Notes: generated by a model not told the origin, from the letters alone. DNA of 20,939 nucleotides from Spirochaetaceae bacterium (GCA_020024055.1 JAHHUI010000013.1:1-20939); one strand, 5' to 3'; positions 1-7,947 are shown, counted from the first letter of the stretch. Numbers and translations: made by a program.

Positions 1-407
1 TCTTTGTCAAAACGCCCGCGCGTCTGCAAATACATTTTTCCATCAATATCTTCTTTAAGAAAAAGTTTTAATTTTTCATCAAAATAAAGATATGGCATAA
101 TACTCACATCATTATTTTCATTGGCCAAAATCAGCAATCGCATGCTCACACCGCCCTTGGGAATAGATCTCAGCCATAAAGAGCGCTGTCCATTTTCCTG
201 ATTGCGCTGTATCTTTCCATCCCATTGCCAGACATTTTTTCTACCCAACATATTTTTTACAGCATGAATTTGTTTCTTATCTAACTTAAGAGCATCCCAA
301 GATAATCCTGTCCCGTCTTTCAGTCGAAATACTTGGCATCCGCTGATTTGCAGTAAAAACGCTAAAATAAAAAGACCTAATAGAATAATAAACAAATCTC
401 TTCTCAC
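1..407 (-). CDS. Putative lipoprotein, 3' end cut by window edge
   Basis: This reading frame is open from a GTG start at 407 to the left edge, giving 135 residues with no stop. The start is supported by a GGGAG ribosome-binding sequence six bases upstream, and there is no in-frame ATG just before it. The N-terminus (VRRDLFIILLGLFILAF, then LLQISGC) is a classic lipoprotein signal: basic residues, a hydrophobic stretch and a lipobox with Ile-Ser-Gly before Cys. The mature part is mixed and hydrophilic (RKNVWQWDGKIQ, RSLWLRSIPKGG) and looks like a small beta-rich envelope domain. I do not recognise a family. It diverges from the acetyltransferase gene, sharing the 408-567 gap. Export and lipidation are inferred; the function is unknown. 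Confidence 0.7.
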   Translation of the reverse strand, partial: MRRDLFIILLGLFILAFLLQISGCQVFRLKDGTGLSWDALKLDKKQIHAVKNMLGRKNVWQWDGKIQRNQENGQRSLWLRSIPKGGVSMRLLILANENNDVSIMPYLYFDEKLKLFLKEDIDGKMYLQTRGRFDK

Positions 408-472
408 ACAGTTCTCCCAGTCGGTTTCATTGTAGCACAAAAAAACCATAAGGCAAATAAAGAGATAGAATC

Positions 473-501
473 TTGACAAAGATTTTTAGTTATATTAGAT
501 T
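473..501 (+). promoter_or_regulatory. Sigma70-type promoter for the GNAT-RluA gene pair
   Basis: A perfect -35 hexamer TTGACA (473-478) is followed after 17 bases by TAGATT (496-501), which matches four of six -10 positions. The predicted transcript start is near 508, giving a leader of about 60 bases before the ATG at 568. The leader shows no clear riboswitch fold. Confidence 0.6.
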
Positions 502-567
502 CTTGCCATCTTTTTGGGGTAAACTGTATTATTTTTCATATCCATAGCTCTTTAAAGGCGGGCCACT

Positions 568-1419
568 ATGTCCTTAAGGCTAATGCAATCCGGCGATCTG
601 GGCCGAGTTGGCACATATTTGAAAAACAAAGAATGGGAACATACAATGCTTTCCAGTCGATTTTGCCGTAATGGCAAAATTATTATGCCAGAAAACAGCC
701 TGATTTATATCACAGAGAAAAATGAAACGGTGACAGGGGTTTTTCTTTCAGATCAGCGTGGATATTTGCTGATGAGCCAGGAATCTGGAATGATGATTCC
801 GGCTGAGATTTTCAAATTCTGTCAGCTGGCAACAGATTTTTATCCCCCATATTGTGTGGCGGGGCATCCCTATTTGCTGGATGCAGCACAAGGCTTTTTT
901 GGAAAAGAAATTCGCAGAACAATTAATTATCATTTAATGACCAGCACAGCTCAAACGCCCCCTCTTCCTGAAATAGAGGCTATGACTCTTCACCGTACCA
1001 AAGTCAGAGATCACACAAAATTACTGCTTCTGGAATTAAAATATCAAGAGGAAGAAGTTTTCAATCGCGAATTGAGCATGCAAGATAAAATAGGCCTGAC
1101 ATTATTATATATAGAGAAGCTCAAGAAATCTCCCTCTATACATGCCTGGTCTCATAAAGAAAACATGGCCATTGCCAAAGCAGAAATTGCGGCAGTAGCG
1201 TTTCAATATTTACAACTGGGCGGGGTATACACTTTGCCAAATTGGCGCGGAAAAGGCGTGGCTGCCCACGTGGTCTGCCGTTTAATTCAAATGGCCCATG
1301 CACAAAATAAAAACCTGGCTCTTTTTGTAAAAAAAGATAATCCAAGAGCTATTGCATTATATCAGAAACTGATGATGGAAATGCATTCAGACTTTCGTAT
1401 TTATTATGTGCGCGACTAA
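568..1419 (+). CDS. GNAT-family N-acetyltransferase
   Basis: This 283-residue protein ends in a GNAT domain (about residues 195-283). The acetyl-CoA pyrophosphate-binding motif A reads NWRGKGVAAHV (225-235, the R/Q-x-x-G-x-G/A pattern). It is followed by the usual helix-strand and a motif-B-like NPRAIALYQKL (258-268). The first 130 residues are not a recognisable GNAT core and may be a second, degenerate acetyltransferase-like or substrate-binding domain. GNAT enzymes transfer acetyl groups from acetyl-CoA to amines of proteins or small molecules; the substrate here cannot be read from the sequence. The ATG at 568 has AAAGG about ten bases upstream. The gene overlaps the next one by 14 bases, so the two are probably translated from one transcript. 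Confidence 0.82.
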   Translation: MSLRLMQSGDLGRVGTYLKNKEWEHTMLSSRFCRNGKIIMPENSLIYITEKNETVTGVFLSDQRGYLLMSQESGMMIPAEIFKFCQLATDFYPPYCVAGHPYLLDAAQGFFGKEIRRTINYHLMTSTAQTPPLPEIEAMTLHRTKVRDHTKLLLLELKYQEEEVFNRELSMQDKIGLTLLYIEKLKKSPSIHAWSHKENMAIAKAEIAAVAFQYLQLGGVYTLPNWRGKGVAAHVVCRLIQMAHAQNKNLALFVKKDNPRAIALYQKLMMEMHSDFRIYYVRD

Positions 1420-2161
1420 AAAAGCCTTTGTGATATTGCATGAAGAAAAAGATTTCCTCATCGTGATAAAATCAAGGGGTATCTCCAGTACGCCCTTGCC
1501 AAAAGCACAGACACAGGCACCCAGTCTGGCAGAATTGATTTTTAAAGACTTTCCCGAAACAAGAAAAATAGAAAGTAAAACAGATGGCGAGGGGGGTCTG
1601 CTACATCGCCTGGACCGCGACACACAGGGCCTGGTTCTCATCGCAAGAAATCAATTATTTTATGATCATATACAGCAGCAGGCGGCCAAAGGCTTGTTCA
1701 AAAAATCTTATTTGGCCCATTGCCTGCATCAACAGCCTGCTCTTCCTCCGCAGGGATACACCATAGACAGCTGGGCTGCCCGGCTGCGCAATCTCACCCA
1801 GCTTAGCTGCACATTTTCCTGTTCTTTTGTAAAAGCCGCTGCACGCAGCGCCCGTGTTCGTGCCATCCAACATCAATCCAGACACAGCAAAAATACCATC
1901 TACACCACATTTATCACATTAAATCGCAGGCAAGAATACATCCTGGCTGAATGTTGCATTGAGCAAGGGTTTCGCCATCAGGTCAGGGCATCTTTATGCG
2001 CCCTGGGTCTGCCCATTATGGGTGATCCATTTTATCCAAATGAAGAAGAAAAAAACGAGGAATTTTTCTTCTGGGCCACAGGGTTAAGCTTTGCCCTGCC
2101 AGAGTCAAAAATGCCCTTAAACTTTAGCTATCATCCCGAAGATTTTGTCAATAGATTTTAA
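1406..2161 (+). CDS. RluA-family pseudouridine synthase
   Basis: This 251-residue protein carries the RluA-family signature HRLDRDTQGL (67-76), whose Asp70 is the expected catalytic nucleophile for converting uridine to pseudouridine in rRNA or tRNA. The family usually has Ser in the T-S-G part of the motif; here it is Gln. The C-terminal motif RHQVRASLCALGLPIMGDPFY matches the family's R-x-HQ-I-R ... G-PI-x-GDPLY block. There is no N-terminal S4 RNA-binding domain, so it is a short, stand-alone type as in RluA/RluC-like single-domain enzymes. The ATG lies inside the 3' end of the acetyltransferase gene, which suggests translational coupling. The target site on RNA cannot be inferred. Confidence 0.87.
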   Translation: MCATKKAFVILHEEKDFLIVIKSRGISSTPLPKAQTQAPSLAELIFKDFPETRKIESKTDGEGGLLHRLDRDTQGLVLIARNQLFYDHIQQQAAKGLFKKSYLAHCLHQQPALPPQGYTIDSWAARLRNLTQLSCTFSCSFVKAAARSARVRAIQHQSRHSKNTIYTTFITLNRRQEYILAECCIEQGFRHQVRASLCALGLPIMGDPFYPNEEEKNEEFFFWATGLSFALPESKMPLNFSYHPEDFVNRF

Positions 2162-2172
2162 GAATTTTCTTC

Positions 2173-2373
2173 TGTGGATAAATTGTGCATAACTTTTTAA
2201 ATAGTCATTTAATATAGCTATACACTTGTCAAGCCCCTTTAGTCTTTTTTTTAATTTTTTTTATTTATTTACTATATAAAGAATTAAAAATAAGCATATT
2301 TATTTTATACACAAGAAGTTATCCACAATACATGGGCATAACCTGTGGATAACTTAGGAATTGTTGTGGATAA
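2173..2373. other. DnaA-box cluster with A+T-rich tract; candidate origin of replication
   Basis: Six 9-mers match the DnaA consensus TTATNCACA exactly. Four are on the minus strand (2173-2181, 2184-2192, 2344-2352, 2365-2373) and two on the plus strand (2305-2313 TTATACACA, 2319-2327 TTATCCACA). A one-mismatch copy lies at 2333-2341. Between the two clusters, about 2241-2309 is almost pure A+T and would suit a DNA unwinding element. Paired box clusters flanking an A+T tract are the standard bacterial oriC layout. Against oriC, neither dnaA, dnaN, rpmH nor gidA is in the window, and the flanking genes converge. A DnaA-titration locus (datA-like) is the main alternative. Confidence 0.62.
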
Positions 2374-2448
2374 ATTGTGATTTTTTCTTCGGCAGCGATG
2401 TAAAATTATTAGCGCACAGGCATAAAGCAAAAACTTAACAGCCTGAAG

Positions 2449-2489
2449 AAAAATCCCATCTGGCGCCATACACCATGATGGGATTTTTT
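2449..2489. terminator. Bidirectional rho-independent terminator
   Basis: An inverted repeat pairs AAAAATCCCATC (2449-2460) with GATGGGATTTTT (2477-2488) around a 16-base loop. Read rightward, the stem ends in six Ts (2484-2489) and can stop transcripts from the acetyltransferase/RluA pair. Read leftward, it ends in a T-run and lies just past the manA stop. It therefore serves convergent genes. A weaker hairpin (CAGGC 2417-2421 with GCCTG 2441-2445) sits immediately to the left. Confidence 0.75.
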
Positions 2490-2515
2490 GTCAATATACA
2501 AAGGATATTTATGTT

Positions 2516-3715
2516 CTAAGAAGGGATCTGGGCAAAGAACAATTCACCTCGGCCGCTGGCCATATATCCGCCCGCGTGATAGGGCATAAACACTGATTCG
2601 CCGCGCTGAATGACAATGCGCTGGCTGTCATTGGGGTTGCCCGCAATGGTTTCCAATGTGACGCGCCCTTGAGTGCACAGGATAATCTGCGCAGGATTGC
2701 CGCCGTTAATCATATAATCAGGCCCCAGCTCCACTCTGTGCATCTCAAATTCGGATGAAGGCGTTTTATAGGCGCCATCAGGCCCTTGGGCTTCCAGAAT
2801 ATCTGGCTCGGATGATTTAAAGGTCAGCACATGGGTCAATTCTTTCACATCCACATGCTTGGGCGTCAGGCCCCCGCGCAGCACATTGTCGCTATTGGCC
2901 ATCAGCTCCACAGCCATGCCATGCAGATAGGCATGTAATTCTCCCGCCGGTAAATACACCGCCTGGCCTTTCTTCAGGCAGAAAATATTTAGATACAAGG
3001 GCGAAACCACCCCGGCATCGGCACCATACATTTCATAAAATTTCTGCATCCATTCATAGGGCACACCCTGCTGATGCTGGGCATAATGCACCACATCTTC
3101 AATGACATGCGCCATTTTGCCGTCGCGCAGCTTCATGGCGCCCAGGAAAAATTCTTTTAATTGGGCAGATTCATCGCTGTGTTTCTGCATGGCATCTAAG
3201 ATCTGATTGAAAAAAGAAATATTCAATTTTTTAAATTCACTGACAATCTGTGCAACGGGCCGAAAGCCGCACATGGCCCAGAATTCTTCGCTCAGGGCAC
3301 AGGTCACTTCGGGCTTATGATTGGAATCACGATAATTGCGATGGCCTGCGTCTATAGGAATGCCCTGCTTATTCTCGCGGGCAAAGCCTTCTTCGGCCTG
3401 GCTCTTATTTGGATGCGCCTGAATAGACAAGGCCTTTTCTGCGGCCAGCACTTTGAACAAAAAAGGCAGATTGCCAAAATTTTTGGCGGCCTTTTCGCCC
3501 AGCATTGCCACAGGATCTCTGCGAATCAGCTGATCCAGCGGCACTGTTTCTTTGCCATCTTGCGCCATCGACATGCCGCGCTCATGCACACCCATCCACA
3601 GCTCAGCCTGTGTTTCATCCTTGGGGTTTTCAAAACCCAGTACGCTCGAGAGCATATCGCGACTGCCCCATTCATAATTCTTAATACTGCTTTGCAGAGG
3701 ATACAATTTCTTCAT
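2516..3715 (-). CDS. manA: Mannose-6-phosphate isomerase, class I
   Basis: This 399-residue cytoplasmic enzyme interconverts mannose 6-phosphate and fructose 6-phosphate, linking mannose use and GDP-mannose supply to glycolysis. All type I PMI hallmarks are present: the zinc ligands Gln99 and His101 in SIQAHPNKSQAEEGF, Glu136 in NHKPEVTCAL, and His261 in YLPAGELHAYLHG, followed by the catalytic-arginine block NVLRGGLTPKHVDV (Arg280). The length is normal for the family. The ATG opens MKKLYPLQSSIKNYEWG, the usual N-terminus. It is the last gene of a leftward run, 58 bases after uvrB, and is followed by the terminator at 2449-2489. Confidence 0.95.
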   Translation of the reverse strand: MKKLYPLQSSIKNYEWGSRDMLSSVLGFENPKDETQAELWMGVHERGMSMAQDGKETVPLDQLIRRDPVAMLGEKAAKNFGNLPFLFKVLAAEKALSIQAHPNKSQAEEGFARENKQGIPIDAGHRNYRDSNHKPEVTCALSEEFWAMCGFRPVAQIVSEFKKLNISFFNQILDAMQKHSDESAQLKEFFLGAMKLRDGKMAHVIEDVVHYAQHQQGVPYEWMQKFYEMYGADAGVVSPLYLNIFCLKKGQAVYLPAGELHAYLHGMAVELMANSDNVLRGGLTPKHVDVKELTHVLTFKSSEPDILEAQGPDGAYKTPSSEFEMHRVELGPDYMINGGNPAQIILCTQGRVTLETIAGNPNDSQRIVIQRGESVFMPYHAGGYMASGRGELFFAQIPS

Positions 3716-3773
3716 GCCATTAAGTATAGCGCATCAGGCGAATTTTGTCAGCACATTGTTTATGAGAGAGGCT

Positions 3774-5768
3774 TTAAGAGATTTCGCCATTTTTCAATTT
3801 CTGAATCTCATCACGCAGCACGCTGGCCTCTTCAAATTCCAGATTTTTGGCATGCTGAAGCATTTCTTTCTCCAGGGCCTTAATCAATTTATTGCGTGCT
3901 TTTTCATCCAGCAGATTGGTCTTTTCGCGCAGAATATCTAAATCTTGGCGCACGGCGTCTTTCTTCAGCTCGCTCTCGCGTTCAAGGATATTCGTAATGG
4001 CTTTTTTCACGGTGACAGGCGTGATGCCATGTTCTTTATTATAGGCCTGCTGAAGCTCTCTGCGTCGGCGTGTTTCCTTGATGGCATAGGTCATGGCATC
4101 GCTTTCGCGATCGGCATACATAATAGCCGTGCCATTGACATGCCGCGCGGCACGCCCAATAATCTGCATCAGACTGGTTGCGCTGCGCAGAAAACCTATT
4201 TTATCTGCATCCATAATGGCAATCAGCGAGACTTCGGGCAGGTCGATTCCCTCGCGCAGAAGATTAATTCCAATGAGCACATCAAATTTGCCCAGGCGCA
4301 GATCGCGCAGAATATCCACACGCTCAATGGTCTCAATTTCGCTGTGCAAATAGCGCACTTTCAGGTTCATATTGGCAAAATAATCTGTTAAATCCTCGGC
4401 CATGCGCTTGGTCAATGTCAAGACAAGACATCGCTCATCCTGGTCAATACGCTTGCGAATTTCGGCATACAGATCTTCAATCTGCCCATGCGTGGGCCGC
4501 ACTTCTATCACAGGATCCAGCAAACCGGTGGGCCGAATAATCAGGGGCGTAACCTCGCCGTCACAGCGCTGCAATTCCACCTCGCCTGGCGTGGCCGAGA
4601 CATAGACAGTCTGGGGCACCACTTCTTCAAATTCAGATAATTTCAGCGGCCGATTATCCAAAGCGGAAGGCAGGCGAAATCCATATTCCACCAGATTCAT
4701 CTTGCGGCTGTGGTCGCCTTCATACATTGCTGACAGCTGGCCCAGCGAAACATGGCTTTCATCAATAAAAGCCACAAAATTTTCAGGAAAATAATCTAAA
4801 AGCACGGCGGGGCGCTCTCCCGGGCCGCGATAGCTGAGATGGCGGCTGTAATTCTCTATGCCCGGGCATGTGTGGATCTCTCTCATGCGCTCAAGATCAT
4901 ACATCGTCCGCTGCTTCAGGCGCAGGGCCTCCACAGGCCTGTTCTCCCTTTGGAAATAAGCATAACGTTCTTTAAATTCCTCTTCAATATTTTTCAGCGC
5001 CTGCACCATCTCATGCGGCTCCATAACAAAATGCTTCGCCGGATACACGACAAGATAATCCCTGTGCGAAAGTACTTCGCCGCTAACGGGATGAATCTGC
5101 TTAATCGCTGCCACTTCATCCCAGTCAAATTCAATACGATATGCTTCATCATAATAAGCCAGATAGATTTCTAAATTATCGCCTCTTTTTCGAAAATTGC
5201 CCCCCGCCGGGCCTATATCATCGCGCGCATATTGCAAAGCCACCAGACGCGCAATGGCATCTTCGGGCTTTAACTGCATGCCGGGGCGCAAAGTCAGGCG
5301 CAGATCTTTAAATGTGCCCGGATTGCCCAGGCCGTAAATGCAGCTGACCGTGGCCACAATGAGTACATCTTCTCTTTCCATCAGGCTGGCTGTCGCTGCC
5401 AGGCGCATGCGCTCGATTTCTTTGTTCAGGGTCGATTCTTTGCCAATGTATAAATCACGGCTGACCACATAAGATTCAGGCTGATAATAATCAAAATAAC
5501 TGACAAAATATTCCACGGCATTATGGGGAAAAAAGCCCTTAAACTCGCGATACAGCTGGGCGGCCAGGGTTTTATTATGGCTGAGCACCAAAGTGGGGCG
5601 CTGAATTTTTTCAATAATTTTGGCCATGGTATAGGTCTTTCCCGACCCGGTGACTCCTTGTATCGTCTGATACTTTTTCCCAGAGAGCACACCCTGGGCC
5701 ACGGCATCAATCGCGCCGGGCTGATCTCCTGAAGGCTCATAATCTGCCACAACCTGGAATTTCCGCAC
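3774..5768 (-). CDS. uvrB: Excinuclease ABC subunit B
   Basis: This is the complete 664-residue damage-verification helicase of nucleotide excision repair, which is loaded by UvrA and recruits UvrC. The sequence shows Walker A GVTGSGKT (38-45), the beta-hairpin region YFDYYQPESYV (about 90-100), the DEAD-like DESH (335-338), the helicase motif VI block QIIGRAARHVNG, and a C-terminal UVR coiled-coil (about 620-656, EKEMLQHAKNLEFEEASVLRDE) that contacts UvrC. The start is a GTG with an AAGGGG ribosome-binding sequence. The gene lies 28 bases after the zinc peptidase gene and 58 bases before manA, so it is probably co-transcribed. No LexA-type operator was recognised upstream. Confidence 0.97.
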   Translation of the reverse strand: MRKFQVVADYEPSGDQPGAIDAVAQGVLSGKKYQTIQGVTGSGKTYTMAKIIEKIQRPTLVLSHNKTLAAQLYREFKGFFPHNAVEYFVSYFDYYQPESYVVSRDLYIGKESTLNKEIERMRLAATASLMEREDVLIVATVSCIYGLGNPGTFKDLRLTLRPGMQLKPEDAIARLVALQYARDDIGPAGGNFRKRGDNLEIYLAYYDEAYRIEFDWDEVAAIKQIHPVSGEVLSHRDYLVVYPAKHFVMEPHEMVQALKNIEEEFKERYAYFQRENRPVEALRLKQRTMYDLERMREIHTCPGIENYSRHLSYRGPGERPAVLLDYFPENFVAFIDESHVSLGQLSAMYEGDHSRKMNLVEYGFRLPSALDNRPLKLSEFEEVVPQTVYVSATPGEVELQRCDGEVTPLIIRPTGLLDPVIEVRPTHGQIEDLYAEIRKRIDQDERCLVLTLTKRMAEDLTDYFANMNLKVRYLHSEIETIERVDILRDLRLGKFDVLIGINLLREGIDLPEVSLIAIMDADKIGFLRSATSLMQIIGRAARHVNGTAIMYADRESDAMTYAIKETRRRRELQQAYNKEHGITPVTVKKAITNILERESELKKDAVRQDLDILREKTNLLDEKARNKLIKALEKEMLQHAKNLEFEEASVLRDEIQKLKNGEIS

Positions 5769-5796
5769 GATTTTTCCCCTTTTTAATATGACAGCC

Positions 5797-6483
5797 CTAG
5801 TCTCGGCTGCGGCCGTTAATCAACACTAACATACGCACAATTTGCAGCAACGACTGCAGCATTCCCGCCACATATGTCATGGCCGCGGCCCACAGCACGG
5901 CCTTCACACCTTCATTTTCTTTTGCTGTGGTGAAGCCTAATCGAGGCAGCAGGCGTATGGCACGCGAAGAGGCATCAAATTCCACCGGTAAAGTGATTAC
6001 CTGGAAAGCAAATACCACTGCGAAAAAAGCCAGACCCAGCTTGGCCAGGCCCATCATGGAAAAAAGTAAGCCCCCCATAAACAGGAAAAGCCAGGAATAG
6101 CTGGCCACCTGAACCAGAGGGAAAATGGCATTGCGCAGCGAGATGGGAAAATAATGGCGTGCATGCTGAATGGCATGGCCCACTTCATGGGCCGCCACGC
6201 CCACAGCCGCGATCGAGGTGGAATTGTACACACTGTCCGACAGGCGCACCACATTGCTGCGCGGATCGTAATGATCGCTCAGGTGCCCGGCAACGCGCTC
6301 GACAGGCACATTGGTCAGGCCATTGGCGGCCAAAATCTCTCGTGCCACCTGCGCGGCTGTTTTCCCGCTGGAAAGGGGTATTTTGCTGTATTGCTCAAAG
6401 CGGCTCTGCACCATGAACTGGGCCCACATGCCGAATAAAATACCCGGAATTAAAATGATCATACTTGAATCAAAAAATAACAT
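5797..6483 (-). CDS. YugP-type membrane zinc metallopeptidase
   Basis: This 228-residue membrane protein belongs to the YugP/neutral zinc metallopeptidase family (Zn_peptidase_2). It starts at the ATG at 6483 (MLFFDSSMIILIPGI), preceded by a strong GGAGGAG; a longer in-frame version back to 6573 lacks this support and does not match the family's N-terminus. The zinc motif HEVGHAIQH has ligands His99 and His103 with catalytic Glu100. The conserved PVEFDASSRA (Glu about 167) probably gives the third ligand. There is one N-terminal transmembrane segment, and two or three more follow the active site. The substrate is unknown. It lies between the VOC gene and uvrB in a tight leftward run. Confidence 0.88.
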   Translation of the reverse strand: MLFFDSSMIILIPGILFGMWAQFMVQSRFEQYSKIPLSSGKTAAQVAREILAANGLTNVPVERVAGHLSDHYDPRSNVVRLSDSVYNSTSIAAVGVAAHEVGHAIQHARHYFPISLRNAIFPLVQVASYSWLFLFMGGLLFSMMGLAKLGLAFFAVVFAFQVITLPVEFDASSRAIRLLPRLGFTTAKENEGVKAVLWAAAMTYVAGMLQSLLQIVRMLVLINGRSRD

Positions 6484-6506
6484 GAAAGATCTCCTCCATT
6501 CATCAA

Positions 6507-6956
6507 TCAGGAGCGCCAGGCCCCCACTGTCATTAATATACGCTGCGACCCCTTGGGCACATTCAATTCCCAATAAATACCGAATCGGTCGCAGACTTTG
6601 CCATAGCCCAAAGAATATTCCGTATCACTGAAAGGCATAATCACCTTGCCTCTCTCATGCAAAGCCTCATAACAGGCCTTTGCCTGCGGCACATTAGAAA
6701 AATCTACTGATAAATACATATTCGCGCCAACAGAAGGCTGATGCCCGGGGAAAGTATCACAGGCCAGAAAATATAATCCCTGGGCCTGAAATACTGCTTG
6801 AAAGATTCTTTTTTTTTCCTCATCGGGCATGGGAAAGCGCAAATCGCCCATGCGCAGCATATTGCTGATTTTCCCTTGAAAAATATCGCAATAGGCCTCT
6901 AATGCCGCCTCGCAGCAGCCATCAAAAAGAATAGACGGATAGCCTCTTAAGATCAC
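6507..6956 (-). CDS. VOC-superfamily (PhnB-like) protein
   Basis: This protein of about 149 residues has the layout of PhnB/3-demethylubiquinone-methyltransferase-like members of the vicinal-oxygen-chelate fold. It has an opening strand YPSILFDGCCEAALEAYCDIF, a central metal-side motif MYLSVDFSNVPQAKACYEAL, and a closing EYSLGYGKVCDRFGIYWELNV. I chose the GTG at 6956 because GGAG lies about eight bases upstream and the result matches the family's short N-terminus. A longer GTG start at 6998 would lie almost on the likely promoter. VOC proteins include glyoxalases and antibiotic-resistance proteins, and many have no assigned reaction; I cannot assign a substrate. It is the first gene of the run leading to the zinc peptidase, uvrB and manA. 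Confidence 0.78.
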   Translation of the reverse strand: MILRGYPSILFDGCCEAALEAYCDIFQGKISNMLRMGDLRFPMPDEEKKRIFQAVFQAQGLYFLACDTFPGHQPSVGANMYLSVDFSNVPQAKACYEALHERGKVIMPFSDTEYSLGYGKVCDRFGIYWELNVPKGSQRILMTVGAWRS

Positions 6957-7004
6957 AGGAAATCTCCAAAGAACATAAAAATCTTCAAGAGCACCCACGC
7001 AGAA

Positions 7005-7013
7005 TGCTATAAT
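7005..7013 (+). promoter_or_regulatory. Extended -10 promoter for the xdh-like operon
   Basis: The sequence TGCTATAAT is a perfect TATAAT (7008-7013) with the upstream TG of an extended -10 element; the -35 region (about 6984-6989) is poor. Transcription would start near 7020 and give a leader of about 90-100 bases. A TTGACA on the opposite strand (7024-7029) could serve the leftward VOC gene, so divergent promoters may overlap here. Confidence 0.5.
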
Positions 7014-7116
7014 CTGATTATTCTGTCAAGATCAAAATATTTATGCCGCCTAAGAGAATATCGCAAAGGCCTTGCAAAATCTGTGCAAAGCGTGTCTAAT
7101 TAAGGATATGCTTACT

Positions 7117-7947
7117 GTGAAGAGATTATTCTTTGCCATTCATATTTTATTCGCGCTGATCATTGGCTTTGCCTGGGGCATTGTCATGGTGATGGGCTTT
7201 GATACAGCATCTTTGCCTTTCATGCTTTTTATCAGCATTGCCACTCTTCTTGTGCTGGTTTTGGTTATTTTCGATATTTTCCTGGCCTACCACAATGATT
7301 TGCTCACTCCCTTTGTCGATCGCGACCTGGGTGCCTTGTATAAAGCCCTGGAAAATCGCATTTTCAACCGCATGCAATTCTCTTCCACATTAATTTCTTA
7401 TTATCTTCTTTTATGCCTGAAGCTGGGCTATTCCTGGCGCCTGAGAGAACTGGAGGCATTGGTGAAGGAAAAAAAGCCCACCCGCTATGGTGCTTTGGTA
7501 CATTTCTTTTCTTTACATTACCTGGCCAATGGCAATCTGGAAGAATGCCGAACTTGGTATACACAGGTATTTGCTCATAAAAATATCAAAGAAAAAAATG
7601 ATGTACATTTCGATTATGCCTTCAAGCTTATCAGCCTGGGTGAGGTAAATGCGGCTTTAGAGCAGATGCAATGGCTGCTGAATGAAAAACTCTCTCCGTT
7701 TTTGGCCTTGCTCACCGTATATTTAACATTAATCATGCTGGAAAAACTGCCTTCTGACTCGCCTTATATCTCTGCTGCCTCTCAAAGCTTGATGCGACAG
7801 CAAAGCTTTGTCTCGCAAAAAAAATCGTATTTGAAAAAATTGGTGTCTAATTCAAATAATTATAAAGTTGACATTCATTTTATTTTACTGGAAAATATTG
7901 CCAAAGAAGCAATAGGATGGCTGGAATCTTGGACAGCACGAAAATAA
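7117..7947 (+). CDS. Membrane protein with helical-repeat (TPR-like) C-terminus
   Basis: I do not recognise this 276-residue protein. The N-terminus has two hydrophobic segments (FFAIHILFALIIGFAWGIVMVM and LPFMLFISIATLLVLVLVIF). The remaining 200 residues are helical, and the arrangement (HYLANGNLEECRTWYTQVF, AFKLISLGEVNAALEQMQWLL) resembles tetratricopeptide-type helix pairs, so it may be a membrane-anchored scaffold. The GTG at 7117 is ten bases after AAGGA. The ATG at 7108 is in frame but has AAGGA only one base away, and a TTG at 7072 is also open. Its 3' end overlaps the next gene by 31 bases, which ties it to the xanthine-dehydrogenase-like operon. Confidence 0.7.
   Translation: MKRLFFAIHILFALIIGFAWGIVMVMGFDTASLPFMLFISIATLLVLVLVIFDIFLAYHNDLLTPFVDRDLGALYKALENRIFNRMQFSSTLISYYLLLCLKLGYSWRLRELEALVKEKKPTRYGALVHFFSLHYLANGNLEECRTWYTQVFAHKNIKEKNDVHFDYAFKLISLGEVNAALEQMQWLLNEKLSPFLALLTVYLTLIMLEKLPSDSPYISAASQSLMRQQSFVSQKKSYLKKLVSNSNNYKVDIHFILLENIAKEAIGWLESWTARK

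Noticed and set aside
2461..2468. TGGCGCCA palindrome in the terminator loop as a protein-binding operator
   Set aside because: It is only eight bases and has no second copy or promoter overlap; it is easily chance.
2162..2515. A short gene in the only long gap
   Set aside because: No start codon with a ribosome-binding site opens a convincing frame; the stretch is DnaA boxes, A+T tract and terminator.
3317..4391. Long rightward open frames opposite manA and uvrB (e.g. 3317-3883 and 3945-4391)
   Set aside because: They lie entirely antisense to clear manA and uvrB genes, have low-complexity His/Ile/Arg-rich translations and no ribosome-binding sites; they are reading-frame shadows.
6484..6573. 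A 30-residue N-terminal extension of the zinc peptidase
   Set aside because: It overlaps the VOC gene, has no ribosome-binding site, and the family N-terminus starts at the ATG at 6483, which has GGAGGAG.
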